From NCBI GenBank assembly GCA_964640525.1, contig CAZXGS010000002.1, forward strand, positions 1-64,000: a stretch of DNA of 64,000 nucleotides, read 5' to 3'. Shown here piece after piece: positions 1 to 8,420 of the stretch (its first letter is position 1; each line of letters opens with the position of its first letter). A program made the translations under genes and the position numbers. Origin of the DNA: SZAS-103 sp964640525 (GTDB lineage Bacteria > Pseudomonadota > Gammaproteobacteria > Xanthomonadales > Xanthomonadaceae). The notes below the pieces were generated by a model that was given only the letters and a program-made list of their open reading frames with translations, was not told where the DNA came from and made no database searches.

Positions 1-931
1 TCGGCAGGTACTTCATTTCCAGCCGGAACAGCGGGATGTGGGTGTCGTAGCCGGTCACGCGCTCGACCGGCGCCAGCAGGTCGAACAGGCATTCGTGCGC
101 GATCCGCGCCGCGATCTCGCCGCCGAATCCGGCGGTGCGCGGGGCTTCGTGGACGATCACGCAGCGGCCGGTCTTCTTCACAGACTCGGCAATCGTCGGG
201 AAATCCAGCGGGGTCAGGGTCGCAACGTCGATCACTTCGGCGCTGATGCCTTCCTTCGCCAGCGCGTCGGCCGCTTCCAGGGTTTCCTTGACCTGCGCGC
301 CCCACGTCACCAGGGTGATGTCGCTGCCGTCGCGCAGCACGTAGCACACGTCCAGCGGCAGCGCTTCGCCGTCATCCGGCACCAGTTCCTTGTACTGGCG
401 ATAGATGCGCTTGGGCTCCATGTAGATCACTGGGTCCGGGTCGCGCATCGCCGCCAGCAGCAGGCCATAGGCGCGTTGCGGGCTGGAGGGCATCACCACG
501 CGCAGTCCGGGGACATTGGTGAAGATCGCCTCGTTGGCCTCGCTGTGGTGTTCCGGGGCGCGGATGCCACCGCCCCACGGTACCCGCAGCACCATCGGGC
601 AGGTCAGACGGCCGCGGGTGCGGTAGCGCATGCGGGCGGCGTGACAGACCATGAAGTCCACCATCGGATAGACGAAGCCGTCGAACTGCGCCTCGGCGAC
701 CGGCTTCATGCCCTGGCTGGCCATGCCGACGGTGAGGCCGGCGATGGTGGTTTCGTCGAGCGGGGTGTCGAGTACCCGCTCGGGGCCGAAGGTCTGCTGC
801 AGGCCGGCGGTGGCGCGGAACACGCCGCCGTTGACGCCGACGTCCTCGCCGAGGACGACGACCGACTCGTCGTGCTTCATCTCCCACGCCAGGGCTTGGG
901 TGATGGCTTCGATCAGGGTGATGGCGGCCAT
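1..931 (-). CDS. 2-oxoisovalerate (or pyruvate) dehydrogenase E1 component, beta subunit, partial
   Basis: The reading frame starts at ATG 931-929 and runs off the left edge after about 310 codons, so the C-terminus is missing. It encodes the transketolase-like beta subunit of a thiamine-diphosphate E1 enzyme, which decarboxylates 2-oxo acids and passes the acyl group to lipoyl-E2. The early GEDVGVNGG motif (about residues 28-36) and the following TPLDETTIAG segment are typical of E1 beta chains. Its ATG shares one base with the TGA of the E1 alpha gene (TGATG), so the two subunits are probably translationally coupled. E2 and E3 genes may lie beyond the edge. Branched-chain specificity is inferred from the partner subunit; a pyruvate-type enzyme is the alternative. 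Confidence 0.9.
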   Translation of the reverse strand, partial: MAAITLIEAITQALAWEMKHDESVVVLGEDVGVNGGVFRATAGLQQTFGPERVLDTPLDETTIAGLTVGMASQGMKPVAEAQFDGFVYPMVDFMVCHAARMRYRTRGRLTCPMVLRVPWGGGIRAPEHHSEANEAIFTNVPGLRVVMPSSPQRAYGLLLAAMRDPDPVIYMEPKRIYRQYKELVPDDGEALPLDVCYVLRDGSDITLVTWGAQVKETLEAADALAKEGISAEVIDVATLTPLDFPTIAESVKKTGRCVIVHEAPRTAGFGGEIAARIAHECLFDLLAPVERVTGYDTHIPLFRLEMKYLP

Positions 932-2004
932 CAGCGCTTGTCTCCTGCGATTGCTTCGGCGCGTTGTCCAGCCAGGTCCGCCGGCAGCTCCGCGTACAGG
1001 TAATCGAACATCGCCTCCACCGGCTGCACCGGGGTGTTGAGGTAGGCGTTGATCTCCACGTCCACCTTGGCCGCGCATTCCTCGGCCCACGCTTTCTCCT
1101 GCGCCTCGTCCCACAGCTTGCGGCCCGTCAGGTAGGCGCGCATGCGCGGCATCGGGTCGCGGGTCCAGGCGTCCTTGACCTCGGCCTCGTCGCGATAGCG
1201 GCGGGCGTCGTCGGCGGTGGTGTGGTCGTGCAGGCGATAGGTCATGAATTCGATCACGCTGCCGCCCTCGCCGTTGCGCGCGCGTTCGGTGGCGCGGCGC
1301 ATGCCCTCCAGTACCGCCAGCAGGTCGTTGCCGTCCACCTGCAGGCAGTGCAGGCCGCCGGCCAGGCCTTTCTGCGCCAGGGTCTGCGCGCCGGTCTGCG
1401 CCTTGCGCGGCACCGAGATCGCCCAACCGTTGTTGATCACGCACAGCACCAGCGGCGAGGTGTAGGCGCCGGAGGCGTTGAGCGCGGCGTAGAAGTCGGT
1501 CTTCGACGAACCGCCGTCGCCGCAGCAGGCCACCGCGACCCGCGCCTGCTTGCGCAGCTTGAAGCTCAGCGCCGCACCGGAGGCCATCAGGCACTGGGTG
1601 GAGATCGGCACGCACCACGGGTAGTCGTTGCGCGGCACCTCGAAATCGTTGCCGCGCTCGTCGCCGCCCCAGTACATCAGCACGTCGCGCGGCTTCACCC
1701 CGCGCGCGAACTGCGCGCCGTATTCACGGTAGCTGGGGGCGAACACGTCTTCCGGTCGCATCGCCACCCCGATCCCGACGTGGGTGGCCTCGTGGCCGAG
1801 GCAGGCGGCGTAGGTGCCGAGCTTGCCGGTGCGCTGCAGGGCGATCGACTTGGTGTCGAACACGCGCACGAACAGCATCTGCTTGAACAGCTCGACCAGC
1901 CGGGCGCCGTCTTTCGCGCATTCGGGCAGATCCTTGCCGACCGGCTTGCCGGACGGGTCGAGGTATTGCAGGTATTCGATTTCGAAACGTGCGGCGATGC
2001 TCAT
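931..2004 (-). CDS. 2-oxoisovalerate dehydrogenase E1 component, alpha subunit
   Basis: This 357-residue protein is the thiamine-diphosphate-binding alpha chain of a branched-chain 2-oxo acid dehydrogenase E1. The cofactor motif is visible: GDGG at residues 162-165 and NN at 191-192. The segment YRLHDHTTADD (256-266) matches the loop that carries the regulatory serine in branched-chain E1 alpha subunits, here with threonines. Length is normal for bacterial alpha chains. The stop overlaps the start of the beta gene. The 140 bases upstream, up to the end of bioC, contain no other gene I can support. Pyruvate dehydrogenase of the two-chain type is the main alternative annotation. Confidence 0.9.
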   Translation of the reverse strand: MSIAARFEIEYLQYLDPSGKPVGKDLPECAKDGARLVELFKQMLFVRVFDTKSIALQRTGKLGTYAACLGHEATHVGIGVAMRPEDVFAPSYREYGAQFARGVKPRDVLMYWGGDERGNDFEVPRNDYPWCVPISTQCLMASGAALSFKLRKQARVAVACCGDGGSSKTDFYAALNASGAYTSPLVLCVINNGWAISVPRKAQTGAQTLAQKGLAGGLHCLQVDGNDLLAVLEGMRRATERARNGEGGSVIEFMTYRLHDHTTADDARRYRDEAEVKDAWTRDPMPRMRAYLTGRKLWDEAQEKAWAEECAAKVDVEINAYLNTPVQPVEAMFDYLYAELPADLAGQRAEAIAGDKR

Positions 2005-2144
2005 GCGAAGGTCCGTGGATGCAGGATGAGGAACCGTCCGGTGCCGACCGCGGCTGCGCGTTACAAGCGCGTGCGACGCGTATGCAAGCCAGGGCCGGGA
2101 ACCCGCATTGTCGCACGGCTGGCCGCGCCGGTGCTTGCGCTGGG

Positions 2145-3050
2145 TCAGGAACCGCCGCGCCTGCGGATGGGTATGTTGGTCAGCGGCACGCTGGCGATCT
2201 CCTGCCCGTCGCTGCGGCGCGGCTGTCCGACCGGTGGTGCGAAGGCCTGGGCGTAAATCACTTCCCAGGTGCTTGGCAGGACGCCGTCGCGGCGCAGCGC
2301 CTCGTAGGCATCGACCACCCGCTGCATGCGCGCCTTGCCCATCAGCGCACGGCGGCGATCACCTCGCGCGTTATGTGCGCCCAGCGCGCGCAGCTCGCGC
2401 ATCAGCGCGCGTGCGTCGGGGTAGGTCAGGATGAAGTGCTCGGCGTACAGCACCGGATCGCGAAAGCCGGCCTCCTGCAACGCATCGCCAACCTGCTGGA
2501 TGTGCGCGAACGTGGACACCGGGTCGCCGGCTCCGGCCTGCGCGAACGCCTCGCGCAATTCGCGCAGGGTGTTCGGGCCGAAGGTGGAGAACAGCAGCAG
2601 GCCATCGGGGCGCAGGACGCGATGGAAACCGCGCAGCACCGCCGGCAGGTCGGGAGTCCACTGCAGGCACAGGTTGGAGAACAGCAGCTCGGCGCTGGCG
2701 TCGGCCAGCGGCAGCGCGGCCACGTCGGCACAAATCGGCTGCAGGCGCGCTGCGCCGGGCTTCCACCACGGCCTGCGTGCGGCCAGTGGACGCAGCATCG
2801 GCAAGGCGAAATCCAGCGCCAGCACCTGCGCCTGCGGCCAGCGCGCGTGCATCGCCTGCGCCGCGCGGCCGGGACCGGCGCCCAGGTCGAGGATGCGTTC
2901 GGGTTGGCGGCTGCCGAGCACGTCGAGCTGTTCCAGCAGCCGCGACTGCACCTCGCGCTGCAGGCTGGCGGCGGCCTCGTAGCCGGCGGCAGCACGGGCG
3001 AACGCGCGGCGCACGCGCGGGATGTCGAAGGGAGGGGCGGTGCGGGTCAT
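2145..3050 (-). CDS. bioC: malonyl-[acyl-carrier protein] O-methyltransferase BioC
   Basis: The 301-residue protein is a class I SAM methyltransferase. Motif I, ILDLGAGPG, is at residues 53-61. BioC methylates the free carboxyl of malonyl-ACP so that fatty acid synthase can build the pimeloyl chain of biotin. Placement directly after bioF and bioH supports this over a generic methyltransferase. The ATG (3050-3048) overlaps the bioH stop by four bases (ATGA), so it is the last gene of a coupled biotin cluster. The open frame extends far upstream, but that part lies across bioH and has no homology that I recognise; the chosen start fits the N-terminus usual for BioC. Confidence 0.92.
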   Translation of the reverse strand: MTRTAPPFDIPRVRRAFARAAAGYEAAASLQREVQSRLLEQLDVLGSRQPERILDLGAGPGRAAQAMHARWPQAQVLALDFALPMLRPLAARRPWWKPGAARLQPICADVAALPLADASAELLFSNLCLQWTPDLPAVLRGFHRVLRPDGLLLFSTFGPNTLRELREAFAQAGAGDPVSTFAHIQQVGDALQEAGFRDPVLYAEHFILTYPDARALMRELRALGAHNARGDRRRALMGKARMQRVVDAYEALRRDGVLPSTWEVIYAQAFAPPVGQPRRSDGQEIASVPLTNIPIRRRGGS

Positions 3051-3979
3051 GGCGGATCGTCGAACGCCGTGCTGTCGGCGAACGCGCCGTCGTCCCTCAC
3101 CCCCACCCCTCTCCCGGTGGGAGAGGGGCTTGAAAGCAGGTCGTGCGTCGGCTCGATCGTGCGGCTGTCGAGCCCCTCTCCCACCGGGAGAGGGGTGGGG
3201 GAGAGGGGCTGGCGAGGCGCCGGCAACGACGATTCGAGAAACGCGACGATCGCCCCTGCCAGTTCCTCCGCATGGGTGAGAAAGGGCGCATGCCCCGAGT
3301 CGAGCTGGATGTGGCGCGAATCCGACGCGAGCGCCGCCGCCGTGGCGACCGCACGCGGATCGACCAAGCGGTCGCGGCGCGCGCCGATCCACAAACTCGG
3401 TACCGGCAGGCCGGGCAACAGGTGGCGCAGGTCGGCCTGCTCCAGCAGATCCAGGCCGGCGGCAAGCGCCGTCGGCGCCGGGTCGCCGTGTGCAAAGGCC
3501 AGCGTGCGCAGCTCGCGCAGGCGCGACCTGGCCTGCTCGCAGCCGAGGGTTTCCAGCGCCAGGAAACGCTCCACGGTGGCGTGGACATCGGCCTGCAGGC
3601 CGGCCTCGAAGCGGCGGAACACCTCCACGTCCATGCCCTGCGGCCAGGTGTCGGCGTGCACGAAGCGTGGCGTCGAGCACAGCATCACCAGCGCCTGCAC
3701 ACCGGGTTCGCGGGCGGCGGCGGACAGCGCCAGCAGGCCGCCCAATGACCAACCCAGCCACGCCGACGGCGGGGTTGCCGCGGCGATGGCGCGCACGCAG
3801 GCGCCCAGGTCCAGCGTGGAAGCGTCCTCGCGGCTGCGGCCGTGGCCGGGCAAGTCCACCAGATACAGGCTGCGCCGTGCGGCCAGGGCATCGAGCAGTG
3901 ACCCGAACAGGCCGCAGTGCATCGCCCAGCCATGGATCATCACCAGCGGCGGGCCGCTGCCCCTGCGTTCGATCTGCAT
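3047..3979 (-). CDS. bioH: pimeloyl-[acyl-carrier protein] methyl ester esterase BioH, with repeat-encoded tail
   Basis: This is an alpha/beta hydrolase of 310 residues that removes the methyl group from pimeloyl-ACP methyl ester, ending the BioC-protected phase of biotin synthesis. The oxyanion-side HGW is at 16-18, the nucleophile elbow GWSLGG at 76-81 (Ser78), and late Asp and His positions are in ARRDRLVDP and SGHAPF. BioH is usually about 255 residues. Here roughly 55 extra C-terminal residues are encoded by a perfect inverted repeat (3100-3201) and its flanks, giving low-complexity Pro/Gly/Ser sequence. The start overlaps the bioF stop by one base and the stop overlaps bioC by four. The tail is probably disordered and dispensable, which is inference. 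Confidence 0.9.
   Translation of the reverse strand: MQIERRGSGPPLVMIHGWAMHCGLFGSLLDALAARRSLYLVDLPGHGRSREDASTLDLGACVRAIAAATPPSAWLGWSLGGLLALSAAAREPGVQALVMLCSTPRFVHADTWPQGMDVEVFRRFEAGLQADVHATVERFLALETLGCEQARSRLRELRTLAFAHGDPAPTALAAGLDLLEQADLRHLLPGLPVPSLWIGARRDRLVDPRAVATAAALASDSRHIQLDSGHAPFLTHAEELAGAIVAFLESSLPAPRQPLSPTPLPVGEGLDSRTIEPTHDLLSSPSPTGRGVGVRDDGAFADSTAFDDPP
3100..3201. repeat. REP-like element inside bioH: perfect 31-bp inverted repeat
   Basis: The arms 3100-3130 and 3171-3201 are exact reverse complements over 31 bases, separated by 40 bases. Each arm carries an inner palindrome of the form CTCTCCC-GGTGGGAGAG. Related units occur at 47036-47179 and 57155-57202. The element is read through in frame as part of bioH. 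It would form a very stable hairpin in the transcript just before bioC. Confidence 0.85.
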
Positions 3980-5199
3980 CAGCCCGACCTGCCGGCGTGG
4001 GGGTGGTCGCGATCCAAACGCGTGGCCAGCGGCTCCAGCGCCTCCAGCAGCCCATCCACGTCGCGTTCGTCGTGCGCCGCGCTCAAGGTGATGCGCAGCC
4101 GCGCGCCTCCGGGCGGCACGCTGGGCGGGCGGATCGCGCCGACCAGGAAACCGCGCGCCTCCAGCGCGCGCGCTGCCTGCACCACGCGGGCGTTGTCGCC
4201 CACCGGCAGCGGCTGGATCGGCGTGTGCGAGTCCAGCAACGGCAAGCCGCGTGCGCGTGCGCCCTCGCGGAAGCGCGCGATCAGCCCCGCCAGGTGCTCG
4301 CGCCGCCAGCCTTCCTCGCGCGCCAGTTTCAGCCCGGTCAGCGCGGCGACTGCCAGCGCAGGCGGCGCGGCGGTGGTGTAGATGTAGGTGCGTGCAGCCT
4401 GCTGCAGATGCTCGATCACCCATTGCGTGCCCACCAGCACGGCGCCGCAAGCGCCCAGCGCCTTGCCGAGGGTGATCAGCAGCAAGGGCGCCTGCTCCGG
4501 TCCCAACCCGGCCGCCGCCGCGCTGCCGCGGCCTTCCGGCCCGAGCACACCGATGGCATGCGCCTCGTCCACATACAGCAGGCCGCGCTGCGCGCTGGCG
4601 ATGGCCGCCAGCTCGGGCAACGGCGCGAGGTCGCCATCCATGCTGAACACGCCGTCGGTGGCCAGCAACAGGGCACCGCCCGGGTGCACCCGCGCCTGCC
4701 GCCGCGCGGCCGCTGCGTCGGCGTGCGGGTAGCGCACCAGTTGCGCTTGCGCCAGCCTGGCGCCGTCGATCAGGCTGGCATGGTTGAGCTTGTCCTGCAG
4801 GCACACGTCGCGCGGTTGCAGCAGCGCCTGCAGCACCGCCAGGTTGGCCAGGTAACCCGAACCCAGCAGCAGCGCGCGCGGGTAGCCCAGCCAGTCGGCG
4901 AAGGCACGCTCCAGCGTCGCGTGCTCGTCATGGTGGCCGCAGACCATGTGCGAGGCGCCGGCCCCGACGCCGCAATGCTGCGCGGCCACCTGCATCGCCG
5001 CGACCATCGCCGGGTGATGGGCCAGGCCGAGGTAATCGTTGCCGGCGAAGTTGAGCAGGCGCCGGCCTTCGCAGACCACGTGGGCGCCGCGGCAGGCACT
5101 GATCTGGCGACGCTGGCGCACCAGTCCGTCGGCGGCACGGCGTTCGTCCGCCTCCAGCAAGCGCTGGCGCAGGTCCACCCTGGCCCGATCCCTACCCAT
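3979..5199 (-). CDS. bioF: 8-amino-7-oxononanoate synthase BioF
   Basis: This 406-residue PLP enzyme condenses pimeloyl-ACP (or -CoA) with L-alanine to give 8-amino-7-oxononanoate. The alpha-oxoamine synthase features are clear: DEAHAIGVLG at 211-220 and the PLP-binding lysine in TLGKALG (Lys246). It is about 20 residues longer than the E. coli protein at the N-terminus. I chose ATG 5199-5197 because the start of the conserved region fits; the frame stays open upstream to 5418 without recognisable sequence. bioB lies 139 bases upstream on the same strand, and bioH follows with a one-base overlap. Confidence 0.93.
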   Translation of the reverse strand: MGRDRARVDLRQRLLEADERRAADGLVRQRRQISACRGAHVVCEGRRLLNFAGNDYLGLAHHPAMVAAMQVAAQHCGVGAGASHMVCGHHDEHATLERAFADWLGYPRALLLGSGYLANLAVLQALLQPRDVCLQDKLNHASLIDGARLAQAQLVRYPHADAAAARRQARVHPGGALLLATDGVFSMDGDLAPLPELAAIASAQRGLLYVDEAHAIGVLGPEGRGSAAAAGLGPEQAPLLLITLGKALGACGAVLVGTQWVIEHLQQAARTYIYTTAAPPALAVAALTGLKLAREEGWRREHLAGLIARFREGARARGLPLLDSHTPIQPLPVGDNARVVQAARALEARGFLVGAIRPPSVPPGGARLRITLSAAHDERDVDGLLEALEPLATRLDRDHPHAGRSG

Positions 5200-5338
5200 G
5201 TCGCGACCGCCGCATGTGCGCGTCGGCGAGGTTGCCATGTTCGAACCTGCACCGGCAGCGCCCGCGCACACTGCGACCGATGCCGCGCTTGGCGTGCGTT
5301 CGTCGACGGCAGCCGGCACGACGCGACGTGGTCTCACC

Positions 5339-6397
5339 TCACACCCGCGTGGCAAGGGTCTGCAGCGGCTCGCTGCGGGCGTTGGCGGCGCACGCGCAGT
5401 GCCCGCCGCAGCCGCCATCGGTCGCCGCCGCCGCCGGTTCCGGGACCGGCATCGGCTGCAGCCCGAGGCGCGCGAACAATGCCGTGTCCGCTGCCGTTTC
5501 CGGATTGCCGGTGGTCAGCAGCTTGTTGCCATGGAAAATCGAATTGGCACCGGCCAGGAAGCACAGCGCCTGCAGCTCGTCGCCCATGCTCTCGCGTCCA
5601 GCCGACAACCGCACCATCGCGCGTGGCATCAGGATCCGCGCCACCGCGATGGTGCGCACGAATTCGAATGGGTCCAGCTCGGCGGTTTCGGCCAGCGGTG
5701 TGCCGGCCACGCGCACCAGCCGGTTGATCGGCACCGAATCCGGGTGCGCCGGCAGGCTGGCCAGAGCGTGCAGCAGGCCGGCACGCTCGTCGCGGGTCTC
5801 GCCCATGCCGACGATGCCGCCACAGCAGGTCTTCAGGCCGGCGTCGCGAACGTGGCCGAGGGTGTCCAGGCGATCCTGGAACTGGCGGGTGTGGATGATC
5901 TCCCCGTAGAACTCCGGGGCGGTGTCGAGGTTGTGGTTGTAGTAATCCAGCCCCGCGGCCTTGAGCGTGCCGGCCTGCTCGGCGGTCAGCATCCCGAGGG
6001 TAGCGCAGGTTTCCAGCCCCAGCGCCTTGACCGCGCCCACCATCACCGCGACCTTGCCGATGTCGCGGTCCTTTGGCGAGCGCCACGCCGCGCCCATGCA
6101 AAAGCGCGTCGCACCGGCGTCCTTCGCGGCGCGTGCGTTGGCAAGCACGGTGTCCGTGTCGAGCAGCTTTTGCGCATCCACGCCGGTGTCGTAGCGCGCG
6201 GCCTGCGGGCAGTAGGCGCAATCCTCGGGGCAACCGCCGGTCTTGATCGACAGCAGGGTGGAGATCTGCACCTGGGTCGGATCGAAGTGCTGGCGGTGCA
6301 CGGCGGCGGCACGAAACACCAGTTCGGTGAACGGCAGCTCGAACAGCGCACGCACCTGCTCGCGCGTGGGATTCAGGACGGGTGCGGAACGGTCCAT
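5339..6397 (-). CDS. bioB: biotin synthase BioB
   Basis: BioB is a radical-SAM enzyme that inserts sulfur into dethiobiotin. The 352-residue protein has the [4Fe-4S] motif CPEDCAYC with Cys56, Cys60 and Cys63, followed by conserved blocks such as YNHNLDTAPEFY and LDTLGHVRDAGLKTCCGGI. The C-terminus ends in a Cys/Gly-rich tail (GGCGGHCAC), a feature I have seen in other proteobacterial BioB proteins. The start is ATG 6397-6395, and the longer frame upstream runs antisense through comF. It is head-to-head with comF with only 42 bases between the start codons. bioA and bioD are not in the window. Confidence 0.95.
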   Translation of the reverse strand: MDRSAPVLNPTREQVRALFELPFTELVFRAAAVHRQHFDPTQVQISTLLSIKTGGCPEDCAYCPQAARYDTGVDAQKLLDTDTVLANARAAKDAGATRFCMGAAWRSPKDRDIGKVAVMVGAVKALGLETCATLGMLTAEQAGTLKAAGLDYYNHNLDTAPEFYGEIIHTRQFQDRLDTLGHVRDAGLKTCCGGIVGMGETRDERAGLLHALASLPAHPDSVPINRLVRVAGTPLAETAELDPFEFVRTIAVARILMPRAMVRLSAGRESMGDELQALCFLAGANSIFHGNKLLTTGNPETAADTALFARLGLQPMPVPEPAAAATDGGCGGHCACAANARSEPLQTLATRV

Positions 6398-6439
6398 CGG
6401 GGGCTCGCAAGCAGGCGGAGGGAATGCGAAAGTCTGGGA

Positions 6440-7192
6440 ATGGCCACGCCACCTGTCAACTTCGATGGCTTGCCGGCGGTTGACGGCAGGCTGGCACGGC
6501 TGGGTCGTATCCTGCTGCCGCCGCGCTGCCTGGTCTGCGGCCAGCCCGGCGCGGACGGGCACGACCTGTGCGCCGCCTGCCAGCAGGCCCTGCCCTGGAA
6601 CCACGCCTGCTGCCTGCGCTGCGGCCTGCCGATGGCGGAACCGACACCGGCCTGCGGGCGCTGCCTGCGCAAACCGCCGCCGCTGGACCGGGTCCTTGCC
6701 GCGTTTGCCTACGCCTTCCCGATCGATCGACTGCTGCCACGGTTCAAGTTCCACCACGACCTTGCCGCCGGGCGCGAACTGGCGCAGGCCATGCGCGCCG
6801 CGCTGGTGCCGGCGCTGGACGCGCCCGGCGCGCGACCGCTGGCGCTGATCCCGGTGCCGCTGCATCCGGCGCGCTTGCGCGAGCGTGGCTACAACCAGGC
6901 GCTGGAGCTGGCGCGTCCGCTGGCGCGGGCGTTCGACCTGCCACTGCTCGGCGATGGCCTGCGCCGCACCCGCGCCACCGTGCCGCAGAGCGGCCTGAGC
7001 GCGCTGGCGCGGCGACGCAACCCACGCGGCGCGTTTGCCTTGGGTTCGGGTGGCTTGCCGGCCCATGTCGCGCTGGTGGACGACGTGATGACCACCGGCG
7101 CCACCTTGCACGCCTGCGCCAAGCTGCTGCGCCAGGCCGGCGTGGCCAGGGTGGACGCCTGGGTGGCAGCGCGGGTTCCGACCCCGCGTTGA
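6440..7192 (+). CDS. comF: ComF family amidophosphoribosyltransferase-like protein
   Basis: This 250-residue protein has the ComF layout. An N-terminal zinc ribbon with CLVC (Cys30, Cys33), CAAC (Cys44, Cys47) and further CxxC pairs is followed by a phosphoribosyltransferase domain with the PRPP loop VALVDDVMTTGATL near residue 210. ComF proteins are needed for natural transformation in several species, but the enzymatic reaction is not settled. The start ATG at 6440 sits 42 bases from the divergent bioB start, so the two genes must share a very small control region. In this family comF often neighbours biotin genes, so the link may be positional only. Confidence 0.9.
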   Translation: MATPPVNFDGLPAVDGRLARLGRILLPPRCLVCGQPGADGHDLCAACQQALPWNHACCLRCGLPMAEPTPACGRCLRKPPPLDRVLAAFAYAFPIDRLLPRFKFHHDLAAGRELAQAMRAALVPALDAPGARPLALIPVPLHPARLRERGYNQALELARPLARAFDLPLLGDGLRRTRATVPQSGLSALARRRNPRGAFALGSGGLPAHVALVDDVMTTGATLHACAKLLRQAGVARVDAWVAARVPTPR

Positions 7193-7210
7193 ACCGTCGC
7201 GCACGCCATG

Positions 7211-8233
7211 TCAGGGCGCGGCGCGGTCGTCCAGCGGCTCCACCGGATGGCCGTCCACGGTCTGCGTCCAGCCTTCCGGCGGGGTGGTGGCGATGCCGTG
7301 GATCGCCAGCTCGTACTGCACCGCAGCCATCTGGCTTCCGTTGATCTGGATGAGGTTCAGGTAGTTCTGCAGTTCGACCGGGTCGGCATCGAGCCTGGCG
7401 GAGACGGCCTCCATCCGTTCGGCTTGCCAGGTCACCGTGCGGATGCGCTCGATGTCGTCCTTGGTGCCTTCCCGCGACGCCCGCAGCACCGCCACGCCGG
7501 CCATCCGCCCGGCCACGGTCTGCGCCCGATCCATCAGCAGGCGGCCAACCCGACCGCAGAGCGTGAACCGGCGTTGCGCGGTTTCCGGGTGGCGGGCCTT
7601 GCTGCAGGCGTCCACCAGCGCGGTGGGGTCGGGAATCGCGGTGGCACGAGCTTCGTCCAGCACCAGTTGCAGGGCGGCGCCTTCTTGCCCGGGACCCGCG
7701 CCCGGCGGGTGCCGTGCGAGCACGTCCAGCCACGCTCCCACCGCCTGACCGAAGTGCTCGTTGTAGCGACCGCTGGCGGCCATCTGCACCAGCACGTCAT
7801 CGACCACGCGCGTCCTGCCGCTTTTCCACGCGCCATCCAGGACCGGCACCCACGTCGCCGCATTGCCCGGATCCAGTCGCGCGATGCCACCCCGATCGCC
7901 ACACCCGCTTCGCCCGCGGCACGGCTGGCTGGAGACCAGCGACGACCACATCGCCTGCACCAGCCTGTCCCCCGGCGCGGCCTGCGCCGCCTTGCGCAGG
8001 AGCACCAGCCGCTGACGCAGATGCGCACCGGTCGGCGGACGGGCTTCGAGCAACTGCGTGGCCAGCGCCCAGTCGCGTGGCGACGTCCCGCGTTCCAGCT
8101 GGGTCGCCAGATGCTCGCGGATGTCGGCGGGCGCTTGCGCCGGCGCGGCGTCCTGCGCGCGCGAGCTCGCGCTGCCGAGCAATCCGCAGGCGAGCAGCGC
8201 CGCCGGGAAAAAGCTGAGGAAGGAATGGCTCAT
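7211..8233 (-). CDS. exported protein of unknown function
   Basis: I do not recognise this 340-residue protein. The start is ATG 8233-8231, supported by GGAGG about eight bases upstream. The N-terminus looks like a Sec signal peptide (hydrophobic FFPAALLACGLLGS, then SSRAQ), so the product is probably periplasmic. The rest is rich in Ala, Arg and Trp, with helical-looking stretches suggestive of solenoid or TPR-like repeats and a few cysteines. The stop is 18 bases from the comF stop (convergent). It lies downstream of ubiA on the same strand, with 187 bases between them. Confidence 0.7.
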   Translation of the reverse strand: MSHSFLSFFPAALLACGLLGSASSRAQDAAPAQAPADIREHLATQLERGTSPRDWALATQLLEARPPTGAHLRQRLVLLRKAAQAAPGDRLVQAMWSSLVSSQPCRGRSGCGDRGGIARLDPGNAATWVPVLDGAWKSGRTRVVDDVLVQMAASGRYNEHFGQAVGAWLDVLARHPPGAGPGQEGAALQLVLDEARATAIPDPTALVDACSKARHPETAQRRFTLCGRVGRLLMDRAQTVAGRMAGVAVLRASREGTKDDIERIRTVTWQAERMEAVSARLDADPVELQNYLNLIQINGSQMAAVQYELAIHGIATTPPEGWTQTVDGHPVEPLDDRAAP

Positions 8234-8420
8234 GGCGATCGCCTCCGGATGGCCGTGGCTGGATTGTCCCCACATCGCCCGCGACGCCAAGCTGATCCAG
8301 CGCAAACGACCGAGTGCGGGGCAGCAGCCTGCGCATCGACTGCCCATGCCATTCCAATACAACCGCGCGCGGCATTTCACAAGCGCTACGGACGCCCGAT
8401 CGCAGCGTCCGCAACATGCG

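Noticed and set aside
38..1003. Plus-strand frame of 321 codons at the left edge
   Set aside because: Antisense to the clear E1 beta gene, which reads without stop on the minus strand.
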